Shown: positions 32,172 through 40,837 of the stretch, piece after piece
How the letters are laid out: each line of letters opens with the position of its first letter
How positions within the stretch are numbered: position 1 is the stretch's first letter
NCBI GenBank assembly: GCA_947367315.1
Contig: CANBDX010000006.1
Coordinates: 1 to 52,719 of the forward strand
Source of the DNA: an uncultured Bacteroidales bacterium
GTDB lineage: Bacteria > Bacteroidota > Bacteroidia > Bacteroidales > UBA932
Length of the DNA: 52,719 nt
Direction of reading: 5' to 3'
Translations under genes and position numbers: made by a program
The notes under the pieces: model-generated
Told to the model about the DNA's origin: nothing
Seen by the model: only the letters and a program-made list of their open reading frames with translations
Databases searched by the model: none

Positions 32172-33678
32172 CATTTGCCCCAAAATCATTTGACGGCATT
32201 GCGGAAGGCGCTGCAAAAGGGACATCATCGTTCATCGCCGAGCTCACAGGCATGGAATCCGCCGTATTGACGAGGCTCTCCTGCTCATCAACGAAGCGTA
32301 CCTCGTCGGCACGGAACCTCATGTCGATGTCAGCGATGGCACCGTTTCTGTGCTTGGCTATGATGATCTGTGTCTTTCCCACATCATTAGGATCCTCATT
32401 AAGTCCCTGATAATCGTATCTGTGGATGAAGATTACCATATCGGCATCCTGCTCGATTGAGCCGGACTCACGAAGGTCGCTCAGCTGAGGACGGCGGTTG
32501 CTACCGACACGGTTCTCGGACTGTCGGGACAGCTGCGAAAGGGCAATGATAGGGACATTCATCTCCTTGGCCGTAGCCTTGAGCGTACGCGAGATGGCTG
32601 CAACCTCCTGCTCTCGCATGCCTCGGAGCTCCGACGGTCCCTGCATGAGCTGGAGATAATCGACTACAATAAGACGCACACCTTTCTGCTTCACAAGCTT
32701 CTTCACCTTGGAACGGAACTCCATGACAGGAAGTGAAGGTGTGTCATCTATATATATGGGAGCTTTCGCAAGCCTCTTGAGCTGGATATCGAGCTGCTCC
32801 CACTCCCAAGGCTGGAGCCTCACTCCACCCTTTATCTTATCTGCGCTGAGGCGGGTCTCCGACACCATCATACGCTTTGCAAGCTGTATGGCAGGCATTT
32901 CAAGGGAGAAGAAGGCCACAGGCATATTGAAATCTACCGCTGCATTTCGTGCAAGATTAAGCACGAACGCAGTCTTACCCACAGACGGACGGGCTGCAAG
33001 GATTATGAGGTCTGAAGCCTGCCATCCGAGGGTGATCTTGTCTACTGAAGGGAATCCTGAAGGAACGCCGCTCAATCCGGAAGAATCCTGAAGCTTCTGG
33101 ATATCGTCCAGAGCATCGTTGATGACCTTACCGATTTCCTGAACATCCTTCTTCACGTTGTTCTGGATGGCGGCGAAAATCTTGGTCTGGGCATTGTCTA
33201 TCAGGTCATCCACATTGACGGCCTCGTCATATGAAGTCTTGAGGATGTCGTAAGAAGCAGTGATCAGTTCACGCTGGATACACTTCTGCTTGAGAATCCT
33301 GATATAGTATTCGATATGGGCAGCCGCACCTATCTTCTGGGACAGCTGCACGAGGGCTACGGTGCCGCCTACGGCTTCAAGGTTGCCCTGAGACTTCAGC
33401 TTCTGGGAAACCGAGAGCAGGTCCAGAGGTACATGCTCGTGGTTGAGAGCACGCATGGACTCGTATATCATCCTGTGCTTCTCGCTATAGAAACAGTTCG
33501 ACGAAAGCTCATCCATAGCCTCGTCGATACAGTTCGGCTCTATCAGAAGCGCACCAAGGACAGCCTCTTCGACATCAAGAGCTTGAGGCGGTCTGTTACC
33601 CATCTCAAGCCCTAACGTATCTAGATTGACTGACTGATTCTTTCTTCTGACTGCTCTTTTCTTTCCCTCTTCAGTCAT
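32158..33678 (-). CDS. dnaB: Replicative DNA helicase DnaB
   Basis: A 506-residue DnaB: an N-terminal primase-interacting domain (RPPQALDVEEAVLGALLIEPN), a RecA-like motor with Walker A AARPSVGKTAF, RLIVVDYLQLM (Walker B) and LSQLSRQSENR, and a C-terminal disordered tail. It unwinds DNA at the replication fork. No intein is present. It stands in a minus-strand run and overlaps the DUF3108 start. Confidence 0.97.
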   Translation of the reverse strand: MTEEGKKRAVRRKNQSVNLDTLGLEMGNRPPQALDVEEAVLGALLIEPNCIDEAMDELSSNCFYSEKHRMIYESMRALNHEHVPLDLLSVSQKLKSQGNLEAVGGTVALVQLSQKIGAAAHIEYYIRILKQKCIQRELITASYDILKTSYDEAVNVDDLIDNAQTKIFAAIQNNVKKDVQEIGKVINDALDDIQKLQDSSGLSGVPSGFPSVDKITLGWQASDLIILAARPSVGKTAFVLNLARNAAVDFNMPVAFFSLEMPAIQLAKRMMVSETRLSADKIKGGVRLQPWEWEQLDIQLKRLAKAPIYIDDTPSLPVMEFRSKVKKLVKQKGVRLIVVDYLQLMQGPSELRGMREQEVAAISRTLKATAKEMNVPIIALSQLSRQSENRVGSNRRPQLSDLRESGSIEQDADMVIFIHRYDYQGLNEDPNDVGKTQIIIAKHRNGAIADIDMRFRADEVRFVDEQESLVNTADSMPVSSAMNDDVPFAAPSAMPSNDFGANDEFM

Positions 33679-33686
33679 ATGAAGTC

Positions 33687-34496
33687 TTATTCAAAGTCTG
33701 GATTCACAAGTATTCTACCGCAGTACTCGCACACAATCATCTTCCTGTTCGAAGCGATGTCAATGAGTCTCTGAGGAGCGATAGTGTTGAAGCATCCGCC
33801 GCATGAGTCTCCGTTGAATACGGATACAACAGCAAGATGGTTCTGGCAGCTCTGGCGGATATGGTCGTACGCGCTCATTGTCCTGGCGTCGATCTTCTCA
33901 GCGCAAGCCTCCCTGTTGGCACGGAGCCTCTCTTCTTCCTTTGAAGTTGATTCCACGATTGTCTCAAGCTCTTCCTTCTTTGCCTTGAGGTCTTCTGTCC
34001 TTACTGTAATCTTCTCCTTGATGACCTCGAGCTCGTTCTTCTTGTCGAAGATGCGCTCCTTAGCCTCACCGATATGCTTCTCAGCGATCTGCCTGAGGAG
34101 TCCCTGGTTCTCGATCTCCTTGTTCAGAGAGTCATACTCACGGCTGTTCGCCACGTTCTCGATCTGAGACTTGTATTTCTCGATCTGAGCATCACATTCT
34201 GTGATATTGAGCTTGTTCTCAGTGATGAACCTGCCGTATTCGTCGATCATCTCGCTCACGCGGGCAGCCTTAGCCTTGAGCTCTGCAATCTCGTTCTCGA
34301 GATTCTCCACCTCCATAGGAAGTTCTCCCCTGAGCTGAAGGATCTTGTCAATCTCCGTATCAGCCTGCTGAAGGACATACAGAGTCTTAAGTTTCTCGCT
34401 GACGCTCAGATCCGAGTCTGCAAAAGTCTTCTGAATCGACACGAAGGTCTCTCTCTGGTCAATCGGCGTTTCGAATTTCTTTGTCTTTTTAGCCAT
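33687..34496 (-). CDS. Coiled-coil protein with C-terminal C4 zinc ribbon
   Basis: A 269-residue protein: residues ~40-200 form a long coiled coil rich in E, K and L, and the end has SCGGCFN...VCEYCGR, a four-cysteine zinc ribbon (zf-RING_7 type). Such proteins are widespread in bacteria next to Nif3-like genes, as here, and are thought to bind nucleic acid; the exact role is open. Start MAKKTKKF is 76 bases downstream of a TACCTTTG box that lies inside the nif3-like gene. Confidence 0.88.
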   Translation of the reverse strand: MAKKTKKFETPIDQRETFVSIQKTFADSDLSVSEKLKTLYVLQQADTEIDKILQLRGELPMEVENLENEIAELKAKAARVSEMIDEYGRFITENKLNITECDAQIEKYKSQIENVANSREYDSLNKEIENQGLLRQIAEKHIGEAKERIFDKKNELEVIKEKITVRTEDLKAKKEELETIVESTSKEEERLRANREACAEKIDARTMSAYDHIRQSCQNHLAVVSVFNGDSCGGCFNTIAPQRLIDIASNRKMIVCEYCGRILVNPDFE

Positions 34497-34521
34497 ATCG
34501 CTTAAAAACTGTTATGTGTTT

Positions 34522-35304
34522 CTAATAATAAAATATCGGGTTGCTGTAAATATTCTGCGTAATGCGAACTGCAAAGGTAGGAAAATTTTTCCTTAACAAT
34601 GAAAATAAAATATCAACTATCTCTATTTCACTCTCATAATGTCCAATATCCATGATCATAAAGTCCTCAGGAGTGAAGAAATTATGATAGGATATGTCTC
34701 CGCTGATGTAGAGCTGGGCACCTGATCTACGTGCTGCAGCAATCAGCGAGCCACCAGATCCGCCGCACATCGCGATGCGGCTTATATTGCCCTCAAGGGG
34801 CCTCGAACATCTGAGAGCCTTGAGATTGAAGGCTTTCTTCACAAGCTCGAGAGCCTCCTCTGAAGATATTGGCTGAGGCAGATTTCCTACTACACCGAGC
34901 CCTGTACCCTCGCCATCTTCGTCAAGGATCTCCACATCCGCAAGCCCAAGCCTGGCAGCCATGGCACCGCTGACTCCGGAAATAACCTTGTCGGCACTGG
35001 TGTGAGCCGCATAAATGCTTATGCCGGCCTTCACGGCCTTTATGACCGCCGCTCCCACCTGGTCTTCCGGGGAAATCCTCTTCAGACCGGAGAAAATCAG
35101 CGGATGATGGGTCACGATCATATCCGCCCCGCAGGCAACAGCCTCGTCCACAAGCGCCTCAGTGCAGTCAAGCCCGAGCAGCACCGAACTCACCTCCGCA
35201 TCAGGCGAGCCGACGCAAAGACCGCTGTTGTCCCACTTCTCCTGCAGGGAAAGCGGAGCAAAAGCCTCAATCACATCCGTGACATCCTTTACTTTGAAAG
35301 CCAT
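34522..35304 (-). CDS. Nif3-like dinuclear metal centre protein
   Basis: A 260-residue protein of the Nif3/YbgI family (sometimes named GTP cyclohydrolase 1 type 2). Metal ligands lie in VTHHPLIFSG, AAHTSADKV and DIGHYESE. It is the compact form without the inserted PII-like domain found in longer homologs (~365 residues). Function in the cell is uncertain. The pairing with the zinc-ribbon protein gene downstream is a conserved arrangement. An internal promoter box for that gene overlaps its last codons. Confidence 0.9.
   Translation of the reverse strand: MAFKVKDVTDVIEAFAPLSLQEKWDNSGLCVGSPDAEVSSVLLGLDCTEALVDEAVACGADMIVTHHPLIFSGLKRISPEDQVGAAVIKAVKAGISIYAAHTSADKVISGVSGAMAARLGLADVEILDEDGEGTGLGVVGNLPQPISSEEALELVKKAFNLKALRCSRPLEGNISRIAMCGGSGGSLIAAARRSGAQLYISGDISYHNFFTPEDFMIMDIGHYESEIEIVDILFSLLRKNFPTFAVRITQNIYSNPIFYY
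34572..34579 (-). promoter_or_regulatory. Promoter -7 box (TACCTTTG) inside the end of the nif3-like gene
   Basis: Matches TAnnTTTG on the minus strand, 76 bases before the zinc-ribbon protein start. It suggests that the zinc-ribbon gene, and perhaps dnaB and what follows, have a promoter of their own. Confidence 0.4.
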
Positions 35305-35323
35305 GATATATACCTTATATATA

Positions 35324-35641
35324 TTATATATTCTCCCTTATCTCAAGCAGCTGCTGACGGATGCCTCTGAGGGTCTCAAGCACACGGCTGGTGTTCAGCG
35401 AGCCCTTCATGTCGCCCTTCAGCCTTTTGGCCGCTCCTTCCAGGGTCAGTCCCTCCACCTTCACAAGGTGATGGATCTGCTTGAACCTGTCCACATCCTC
35501 CTTAGTGAAAAGACGGTTACCCTTGGCATTGCGCTGAGGCTTGATGAATTTCAGGAATTCATTGGACCAGAAGCGCACCAGAGATGTGCTCTCTCCTATA
35601 ATCTCGGCAACTTCGCCGACGGTGTACAAATATTTCTCCAT
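35324..35641 (-). CDS. MerR-family transcriptional regulator
   Basis: A 105-residue DNA-binding protein. Residues 5-70 form a MerR winged helix-turn-helix (YTVGEVAEIIGESTSLVRFW, RLFTKEDVDRFKQIHHLV); the C-terminal helix is short and has no cysteine-rich effector site. Short MerR proteins of this type are common in Bacteroidetes, but the signal and targets are unknown. It lies between an M23 peptidase gene and the nif3-like gene. Confidence 0.88.
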   Translation of the reverse strand: MEKYLYTVGEVAEIIGESTSLVRFWSNEFLKFIKPQRNAKGNRLFTKEDVDRFKQIHHLVKVEGLTLEGAAKRLKGDMKGSLNTSRVLETLRGIRQQLLEIRENI

Positions 35642-35660
35642 ATATATGCTTTCGTGAGAT

Positions 35661-35691
35661 GATCCTCACGTGATTTGTTGCTCAGGATGAC
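35661..35691. repeat. Intergenic palindromic repeat between M23 peptidase and merR-like gene
   Basis: GATCCTCACG at the left and CTCAGGATGAC at the right; TCCT...AGGA can pair around a loop. Same family as the copies at 2484-2510 and 28526-28564. It fills most of the 55-base gap between the two genes. Confidence 0.55.
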
Positions 35692-35696
35692 AGGCG

Positions 35697-36644
35697 TCAA
35701 TCCATTGACTGCCCTGTCGAAGCCGACAGGATCAGCATGTTTACATAATCTTCAGGCGTCACGGATGCAAACAGATAATTAACAGGGTCAAGCACAAGCG
35801 TATCGCGGAGCACTTCATAATGGAGATGCGGTGCGAACGAATTGCCCGACACCCCGACATAGCCTATCCTGTCCCCTTTATGTATCGTCCTGCCTTTTCT
35901 TACCTCGACATCGGCAAGATGGGCATATCTGGTCACATATCCGCCATCATGCACGATGACAACCACATTTCCAAGTCCCTTCCTCGAACGTATGATTTCC
36001 CTCACTCTTCCATCAGCCGAAGCATATACCGGCTCACCTGCCGGCGCTATCATATCCAGTCCGTCATGACGGATCTTTACCTTATAGAACGGATTGATCC
36101 TGTCCCCCACGGAAGCTCCGGTCTGGGCGAATGAGAAACCGTTCAGCGGGTTGGCCATCGGAGGAGTCACGAAATCCTCCGCTCCGACAATCCTGAAGAT
36201 CTCCCGAAAATTCTCCTCTACGGCTCCTGTCGTCTTCCCCATCATGGCCAGCTTGGCCGCCGAATGCTTTACGATGTCGTCATCCTCGGCGGAGTCAAGA
36301 CCAAGAAGAAAATCAAGCGAAGATCCCGGATCCATGTCGGGAGCCGAAGTGTGGAATATCTCCTCATATATCATGTCGTCCTTGAGGACCAGGCCGTCCA
36401 CCACGTCCGAAAGCAGTTTCTCCTTGAGATTCATCTCAGGAAAGACCTTCTCATACATCCTGTTCTCCTGGATGAGTCCGCGTTCCTCCTCCGTACTGAA
36501 TACGAGGGCGAAGATGACATAATAGAGAATAGCTATGGAAAGCGTTGTCAGGAAGAACAGCAGAATCTTACGGACAACCGCCCAGACAGACGTCTTGTCC
36601 TTTCTGAACCTGAAATCACCGTCGAATATATACTGGCTGCTCAT
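35697..36644 (-). CDS. M23 family peptidase, second of a tandem pair
   Basis: A 315-residue protein with an N-terminal cytoplasmic part, one membrane helix (~27-49) and a periplasmic LytM domain near the C-terminus. Zinc-site motifs are complete: RHDGLD (HxxxD), YAHL and HLHYEV. It likely cuts peptidoglycan cross-links. Its ATG overlaps the end of the preceding M23 gene by four bases, so the two are probably made together. Confidence 0.9.
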   Translation of the reverse strand: MSSQYIFDGDFRFRKDKTSVWAVVRKILLFFLTTLSIAILYYVIFALVFSTEEERGLIQENRMYEKVFPEMNLKEKLLSDVVDGLVLKDDMIYEEIFHTSAPDMDPGSSLDFLLGLDSAEDDDIVKHSAAKLAMMGKTTGAVEENFREIFRIVGAEDFVTPPMANPLNGFSFAQTGASVGDRINPFYKVKIRHDGLDMIAPAGEPVYASADGRVREIIRSRKGLGNVVVIVHDGGYVTRYAHLADVEVRKGRTIHKGDRIGYVGVSGNSFAPHLHYEVLRDTLVLDPVNYLFASVTPEDYVNMLILSASTGQSMD

Positions 36645-37663
36645 GACCTTCTGTTAGTCCTTCTGCGATGGGACGGGTGCATCGTTATCCTTTCCGAAGC
36701 ATCAGCCGTATTCTGGACCATGGTCGCGAATTCCTCAGGCGTGATCGTAAGGTCATAGTAATTGGCCGGATTCACAGGACGGTCCTTGTAGATAACCTCA
36801 TAGTGGAGATGCGGGCCGGATGAACGGCCGGAGTTTCCGCTCTCGCCGATGCACTCTCCCCTCTTCACTTTCATTCCCTCGACAACTCCGATGGACTTCA
36901 GATGGGCATATCTGGTCTTGTAACCGAAGCCATGGTCTACGACAACATTGTTACCATAACCGAAGAACTCGAATTTCACGCTTTCCACCACCCCGTCACC
37001 AGTAACATAGATGGGATTACCGGGAGGAAGGGCGAAATCCACACCGGTATGTCTCTTGGAACGCCCGGTGAAAGGGTCGCTTCTGAAGCCGAAACCGCTG
37101 GAAAGTCTGTAAACAGAACGGTCAGGAGTAACAGGAGGGATAGCCGGGATGCATGACGCCATGTCGCCGGCCTTCTTCGAAAGAGCTGAAATCTCATCGA
37201 AAGACTTGCTCTGGACATACGTCTTCTTGGTGAGGACATCCAGACGGCGCATCGTGCTTTCAAGAAGACCGTTACGGTCCGCATTCTCAAGATGAGCATA
37301 TCTGTTCACACCTCCGAAGCCGGCATTTCTCACTTCCTGAGGAATCTCATGCATACCGAAGATGGAGCGGTATATGTCGTCATCCCTCATCTGAAGGGAT
37401 GTCAGAGCCTCGTCACATCTGTCGAGCTGACGGTTCATGACCTCCATGCGTGAAGCCCATTCAGCATTCTCCTTCCTGAGGAGTACCGTCTTGGGAAGCT
37501 CCCATCCGAGCACGGAAGTATACATCCAGAAATACAGCGCAGCCATACCCAGACTCACAATGGCCATGGAAGCATACTTCAGTGCACGAGCAATGATAGA
37601 ACGCTTCTTGACCTCATAGGAGAGGGTCCTTTGGTTGAATATATATTTCCTGCCTTTAGTCAT
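36641..37663 (-). CDS. M23 family peptidase, first of a tandem pair
   Basis: About 340 residues with start MTKGRKYIFNQRTL (ATG 37661-37663). The frame runs three codons further, but those overlap the presumed promoter box at 37670-37677. Residues ~33-54 form a membrane helix; a coiled segment follows, and the LytM domain has RHTGVDFA, RYAHL and PHLHYEV. The layout matches the cell-wall endopeptidases related to MepM/NlpD that begin YIFNQRTLSYE in Bacteroidetes. The neighbouring paralog shares domain order and motifs. Confidence 0.91.
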   Translation of the reverse strand: MTKGRKYIFNQRTLSYEVKKRSIIARALKYASMAIVSLGMAALYFWMYTSVLGWELPKTVLLRKENAEWASRMEVMNRQLDRCDEALTSLQMRDDDIYRSIFGMHEIPQEVRNAGFGGVNRYAHLENADRNGLLESTMRRLDVLTKKTYVQSKSFDEISALSKKAGDMASCIPAIPPVTPDRSVYRLSSGFGFRSDPFTGRSKRHTGVDFALPPGNPIYVTGDGVVESVKFEFFGYGNNVVVDHGFGYKTRYAHLKSIGVVEGMKVKRGECIGESGNSGRSSGPHLHYEVIYKDRPVNPANYYDLTITPEEFATMVQNTADASERITMHPSHRRRTNRRS

Positions 37664-37669
37664 AACGTG

Positions 37670-37677
37670 CAAAGATA
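37670..37677 (-). promoter_or_regulatory. Promoter -7 box (TATCTTTG) for the M23 peptidase pair
   Basis: TATCTTTG on the minus strand ends only six bases before the ATG at 37663, so the transcript would be almost leaderless. It marks the beginning of the long minus-strand run that ends with rnf. Confidence 0.5.
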
Positions 37678-37726
37678 CGAATTTTCTGGTATTCTTCTAT
37701 AAAAAAATATAATATTTATACGATAA

Positions 37727-37984
37727 TTATCCGCAGAAGGTACAACCATTACGCCATTGCAGGCGAAGCGACGTGGCAGAGACTGCCCGCAATCCGTGCA
37801 GCAAACATGCTTCGTGCGGGGCATGTGGCTCGCTCCGCAGGAAGCAGGGGTTATGCTCCGCCCGCTCACATGCCCCGGACTTCATGCTGTCACTGAAAAC
37901 ATTGTACCGTCTGGGCCCCAAATAGCCAAAAGCCATACAAGCGGTAAGAAAATAAGGCAGGAAAGCAGAGTTTTCTATGGGCAT
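37727..37984. other. Structured intergenic region upstream of alaS; possible repeat or small ORF
   Basis: Between the M23 promoter and the alaS promoter box there are about 320 bases without a recognised gene. It contains a perfect 11-base inverted repeat CGGGGCATGTG (37817-37827) / CACATGCCCCG (37867-37877) and smaller stems (CGAAGC 37764-37769 / GCTTCG 37809-37814; GGCA...TGCC between them). An 85-codon minus-strand frame (MPIENSAFLPYF...) covers it and is rich in cysteine, serine and arginine; it is not a known family. It could be a repeat, a structured RNA or a remnant. Confidence 0.4.
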
Positions 37985-38000
37985 TTACGGAAATTTGTTG

Positions 38001-38008
38001 TATTTTTG
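38001..38008 (+). promoter_or_regulatory. Promoter -7 box (TATTTTTG) upstream of alaS
   Basis: Matches TAnnTTTG, 60 bases before the alaS ATG. A small stem AGCTG-gcca-CAGCT follows at about 38025-38038 in the leader. No -33 element at ideal spacing. Confidence 0.4.
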
Positions 38009-38068
38009 TGGGTTAATTTGCATAAGCTGGCCACAGCTGCTTGAATTTGAAATAAAAAACTACAGAAT

Positions 38069-40684
38069 ATGACTTCTAAAGAAATCAGAAAAGCCTTTTT
38101 GGACTTCTTCGCTTCAAAGGGACACCAGATCGTCCCATCGGCACCTATGGTCGTGAAGAACGACCCAACCCTCATGTTCACCAATGCCGGCATGAACCAG
38201 TTCAAGGACTGGTTCCTCGGAAACAGCCCGGCAAAATGGAAGAGGGTTGCGGACAGCCAGAAATGCCTCCGCGTGAGCGGAAAGCACAACGACCTTGAGG
38301 AGGTAGGACGCGACACATACCATCATACGATGTTCGAGATGCTCGGAAACTGGAGCTTCGGCGACTATTTCAAGGACGAGGCCATCGACTGGGCATGGGA
38401 GCTCCTCACCGAGGTATATAAGCTCGACAAGGACAGACTCTATGCAACAGTGTTCGAAGGCTCGGAGGCCGATGGCACAAAACTCGACGTCGAGGCTATG
38501 GAAGCATGGAAGAGACATCTTCCAGAGGACCGCATCCTGCTCGGAAACAAGAAGGACAACTTCTGGGAAATGGGTGACACAGGCCCTTGCGGACCATGCT
38601 CTGAGATCCACATCGACCTCCGCAGCGACGAGGAGCGCGCAGCCGTGCCGGGAGCATCGCTTGTGAACAAGGACCACCACCTCGTGATCGAGATCTGGAA
38701 CAACGTGTTCATGCAGTACAACCGCAAGGCAAACGGAGAGCTCGAGCTTCTCCCTAACAAGAACGTGGACACAGGAATGGGCTTCGAGCGTCTCTGCATG
38801 GCGCTCCAGGGCAAGAAATCGAACTATGATACAGACGTGTTCACCGGAATGATCGCAAAAATCGAGGAACTTTCCGGACACAAATACGGCGTGAACGAGC
38901 AGGAGGACATCGCAATGCGCGTTATCGCCGACCATATCCGCGCCATCAGCTTCTCCATCGCTGACGGACAGCTTCCTTCCAACGTGAAGGCAGGCTATGT
39001 TATCCGTAGAATCCTCCGCCGTGCAGTACGTTACGGCTACACATTCCTCGGATTCAACGAGCCTTTCCTCTGCCGCCTCGTGGGACAGCTTGTGGACGAC
39101 ATGGGAGAATTCTATCCTGAGATCGTGAAGCAGCAGACCCTTATCGAGCGCGTGATCAAGGAAGAGGAAATGGCTTTCCTCCGCACCCTTGACAGAGGTA
39201 TCCGCCTGATGGACAACATCATGGCAAAGTCAGCCGAGACCAAGCTCATTTCAGGAGAGGACGCATTCGTGCTTTATGACACATTCGGATTCCCTATCGA
39301 CCTTTCAGAGCTCATCGCTTCCGAGAAGGGCTACAGGATCGACCTCGAGGGATTCCAGGTGGAGCTCCAGAAGCAGAAGGACAGGGCACGCAACGCAACC
39401 GCGATCGAGTCGGGAGACTGGGTTGAATTCGCTCATTGCGACAATATCGAATTCTGCGGCTATGACCAGACCGAGCTTGAGAACGTACAGCTTACCCGCC
39501 ACCGTACGGTGAAGGCAAAGAACAAGACCATGTTCCAGCTCGTGTTCGAGCGCACGCCGTTCTACGCAGAGATGGGCGGACAGGTAGGTGACACCGGTTA
39601 CATCCTCTCCGAAAGCGGCGAGAAAATCAATATCGTAAATACAATCAAGGAGAACAACCTCACAATCCACGTAGCAGAGCGCATTCCTGCAGACTGCTCG
39701 GAGAGCTTCAGCCTCCACGTGGACGCTGAGAGAAGACTCCAGATAGAGAACAACCACTCCGCTACACACCTTCTCCACCAGGCCCTCCGTGAGATCCTCG
39801 GGACACACGTGGAGCAGAAGGGATCGTTCGTCTGTGACAGGAACTTCCGCTTCGACTTCTCGCATTTCGAGAAGCTCAGCCAGGAGCAGATCCTCCTTGT
39901 CGAGAACCGCGTGAACGAGCTTATCCGCGCAAACTATCCTCTTGACGAAAACCGCAACGCGACAATGGAAGAAGCTCAGGCGATGGGCGCGATGGCACTC
40001 TTCGGAGAGAAGTACGGCGACAAGGTGCGCGTGGTGAAGTTCGGAGATTCATGCGAGCTCTGCGGTGGTACACATGCCGCGGCTACAGGCCAGATCGGAT
40101 TCTTCAAGATCACTTCCGAGTCTGCGATAGCTGCCGGAGTACGCCGTATCGAGGCTGTGACAGGAGTCGGCGCAGAGGAACTCGTAAACGGAATGGAGGA
40201 GACTATCCGCGCTGCCAAGGCATTCTTCAACAACGTTCCTGACCTTGCCGGTGCAATCAGGAAGATGGTCGAGGAGAACGAGGCATTCAAGAAGCAGATG
40301 GAAGAAATAGCGAAGGAGAAGACTCTTGCACTCAAGGCTTCGCTCAAGGGCATGGCAAAGGAGGTCAATGGAGTGAATGTGGTCACCATCGACACCCCTA
40401 TGGACCCTGTAATGCTCAAGAACGCGGCATTCATGCTCCAGAAGGAGACAGAGAATTTCGCCATCCTCGCTGCCTTCGAGGCTGCAGGCAAGCCTCAGCT
40501 TCTGGTAATGTACTCCGAGGACCTTGTAAAGGCAGGAAAGAATGCAGGCGCCGATGTTCGTGAGGCTGCAAAGCTCATCATGGGTGGCGGCGGCGGACAG
40601 CCTGGTCTTGCTACAGCCGGCGGTAAGTCCGTAAGCGGACTTTCGACTGCTGCCGCTAAGCTGCTGGAGTTAGCTACCGCATAA
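38069..40684 (+). CDS. alaS: Alanyl-tRNA synthetase
   Basis: An 871-residue AlaS with the full domain order: class II catalytic core ([30 protein letters not shown]), tRNA recognition region, editing domain with [13 protein letters not shown] and [16 protein letters not shown] (zinc ligands HxxxH and CxxxH), and the C-terminal C-Ala domain with [14 protein letters not shown]. It charges tRNA-Ala and clears Ser- and Gly-tRNA-Ala. It is preceded by a long structured intergenic region and followed by a 153-base gap with small hairpins. Confidence 0.98.
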   Translation: MTSKEIRKAFLDFFASKGHQIVPSAPMVVKNDPTLMFTNAGMNQFKDWFLGNSPAKWKRVADSQKCLRVSGKHNDLEEVGRDTYHHTMFEMLGNWSFGDYFKDEAIDWAWELLTEVYKLDKDRLYATVFEGSEADGTKLDVEAMEAWKRHLPEDRILLGNKKDNFWEMGDTGPCGPCSEIHIDLRSDEERAAVPGASLVNKDHHLVIEIWNNVFMQYNRKANGELELLPNKNVDTGMGFERLCMALQGKKSNYDTDVFTGMIAKIEELSGHKYGVNEQEDIAMRVIADHIRAISFSIADGQLPSNVKAGYVIRRILRRAVRYGYTFLGFNEPFLCRLVGQLVDDMGEFYPEIVKQQTLIERVIKEEEMAFLRTLDRGIRLMDNIMAKSAETKLISGEDAFVLYDTFGFPIDLSELIASEKGYRIDLEGFQVELQKQKDRARNATAIESGDWVEFAHCDNIEFCGYDQTELENVQLTRHRTVKAKNKTMFQLVFERTPFYAEMGGQVGDTGYILSESGEKINIVNTIKENNLTIHVAERIPADCSESFSLHVDAERRLQIENNHSATHLLHQALREILGTHVEQKGSFVCDRNFRFDFSHFEKLSQEQILLVENRVNELIRANYPLDENRNATMEEAQAMGAMALFGEKYGDKVRVVKFGDSCELCGGTHAAATGQIGFFKITSESAIAAGVRRIEAVTGVGAEELVNGMEETIRAAKAFFNNVPDLAGAIRKMVEENEAFKKQMEEIAKEKTLALKASLKGMAKEVNGVNVVTIDTPMDPVMLKNAAFMLQKETENFAILAAFEAAGKPQLLVMYSEDLVKAGKNAGADVREAAKLIMGGGGGQPGLATAGGKSVSGLSTAAAKLLELATA

Positions 40685-40708
40685 CTCCAGCACCTTCGGG
40701 TATCTTAA

Positions 40709-40803
40709 CCCCTGAGGGGGATTTCGGCACCACCCGGGCAGGTCGGCAGAGCCGGTTGATTAACCCACCGCACATTTCGTATGTGAGGACACTCACGACG
40801 AAA
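40709..40803 (+). other. Hairpins in the alaS to lptF-fmt gap
   Basis: CCCC-tga-GGGG (40709-40719) shortly after the alaS stop may be a weak terminator. TTTCGT-at-GTGAG / CTCAC-g-ACGAAA (40775-40803) with a GACA loop lies 35 bases before the lptF-fmt ATG and may form a leader hairpin. No clear promoter box was found between them. Confidence 0.35.
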
Positions 40804-40837
40804 ACAACACAGCAACTGCGCTAAATATAAGACAGGA

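Noticed and set aside
32158..33678. Intein or replication-origin context at dnaB
   Set aside because: DnaB is of normal length with no inserted splicing domain, and no DnaA-box cluster or dnaA gene is nearby.
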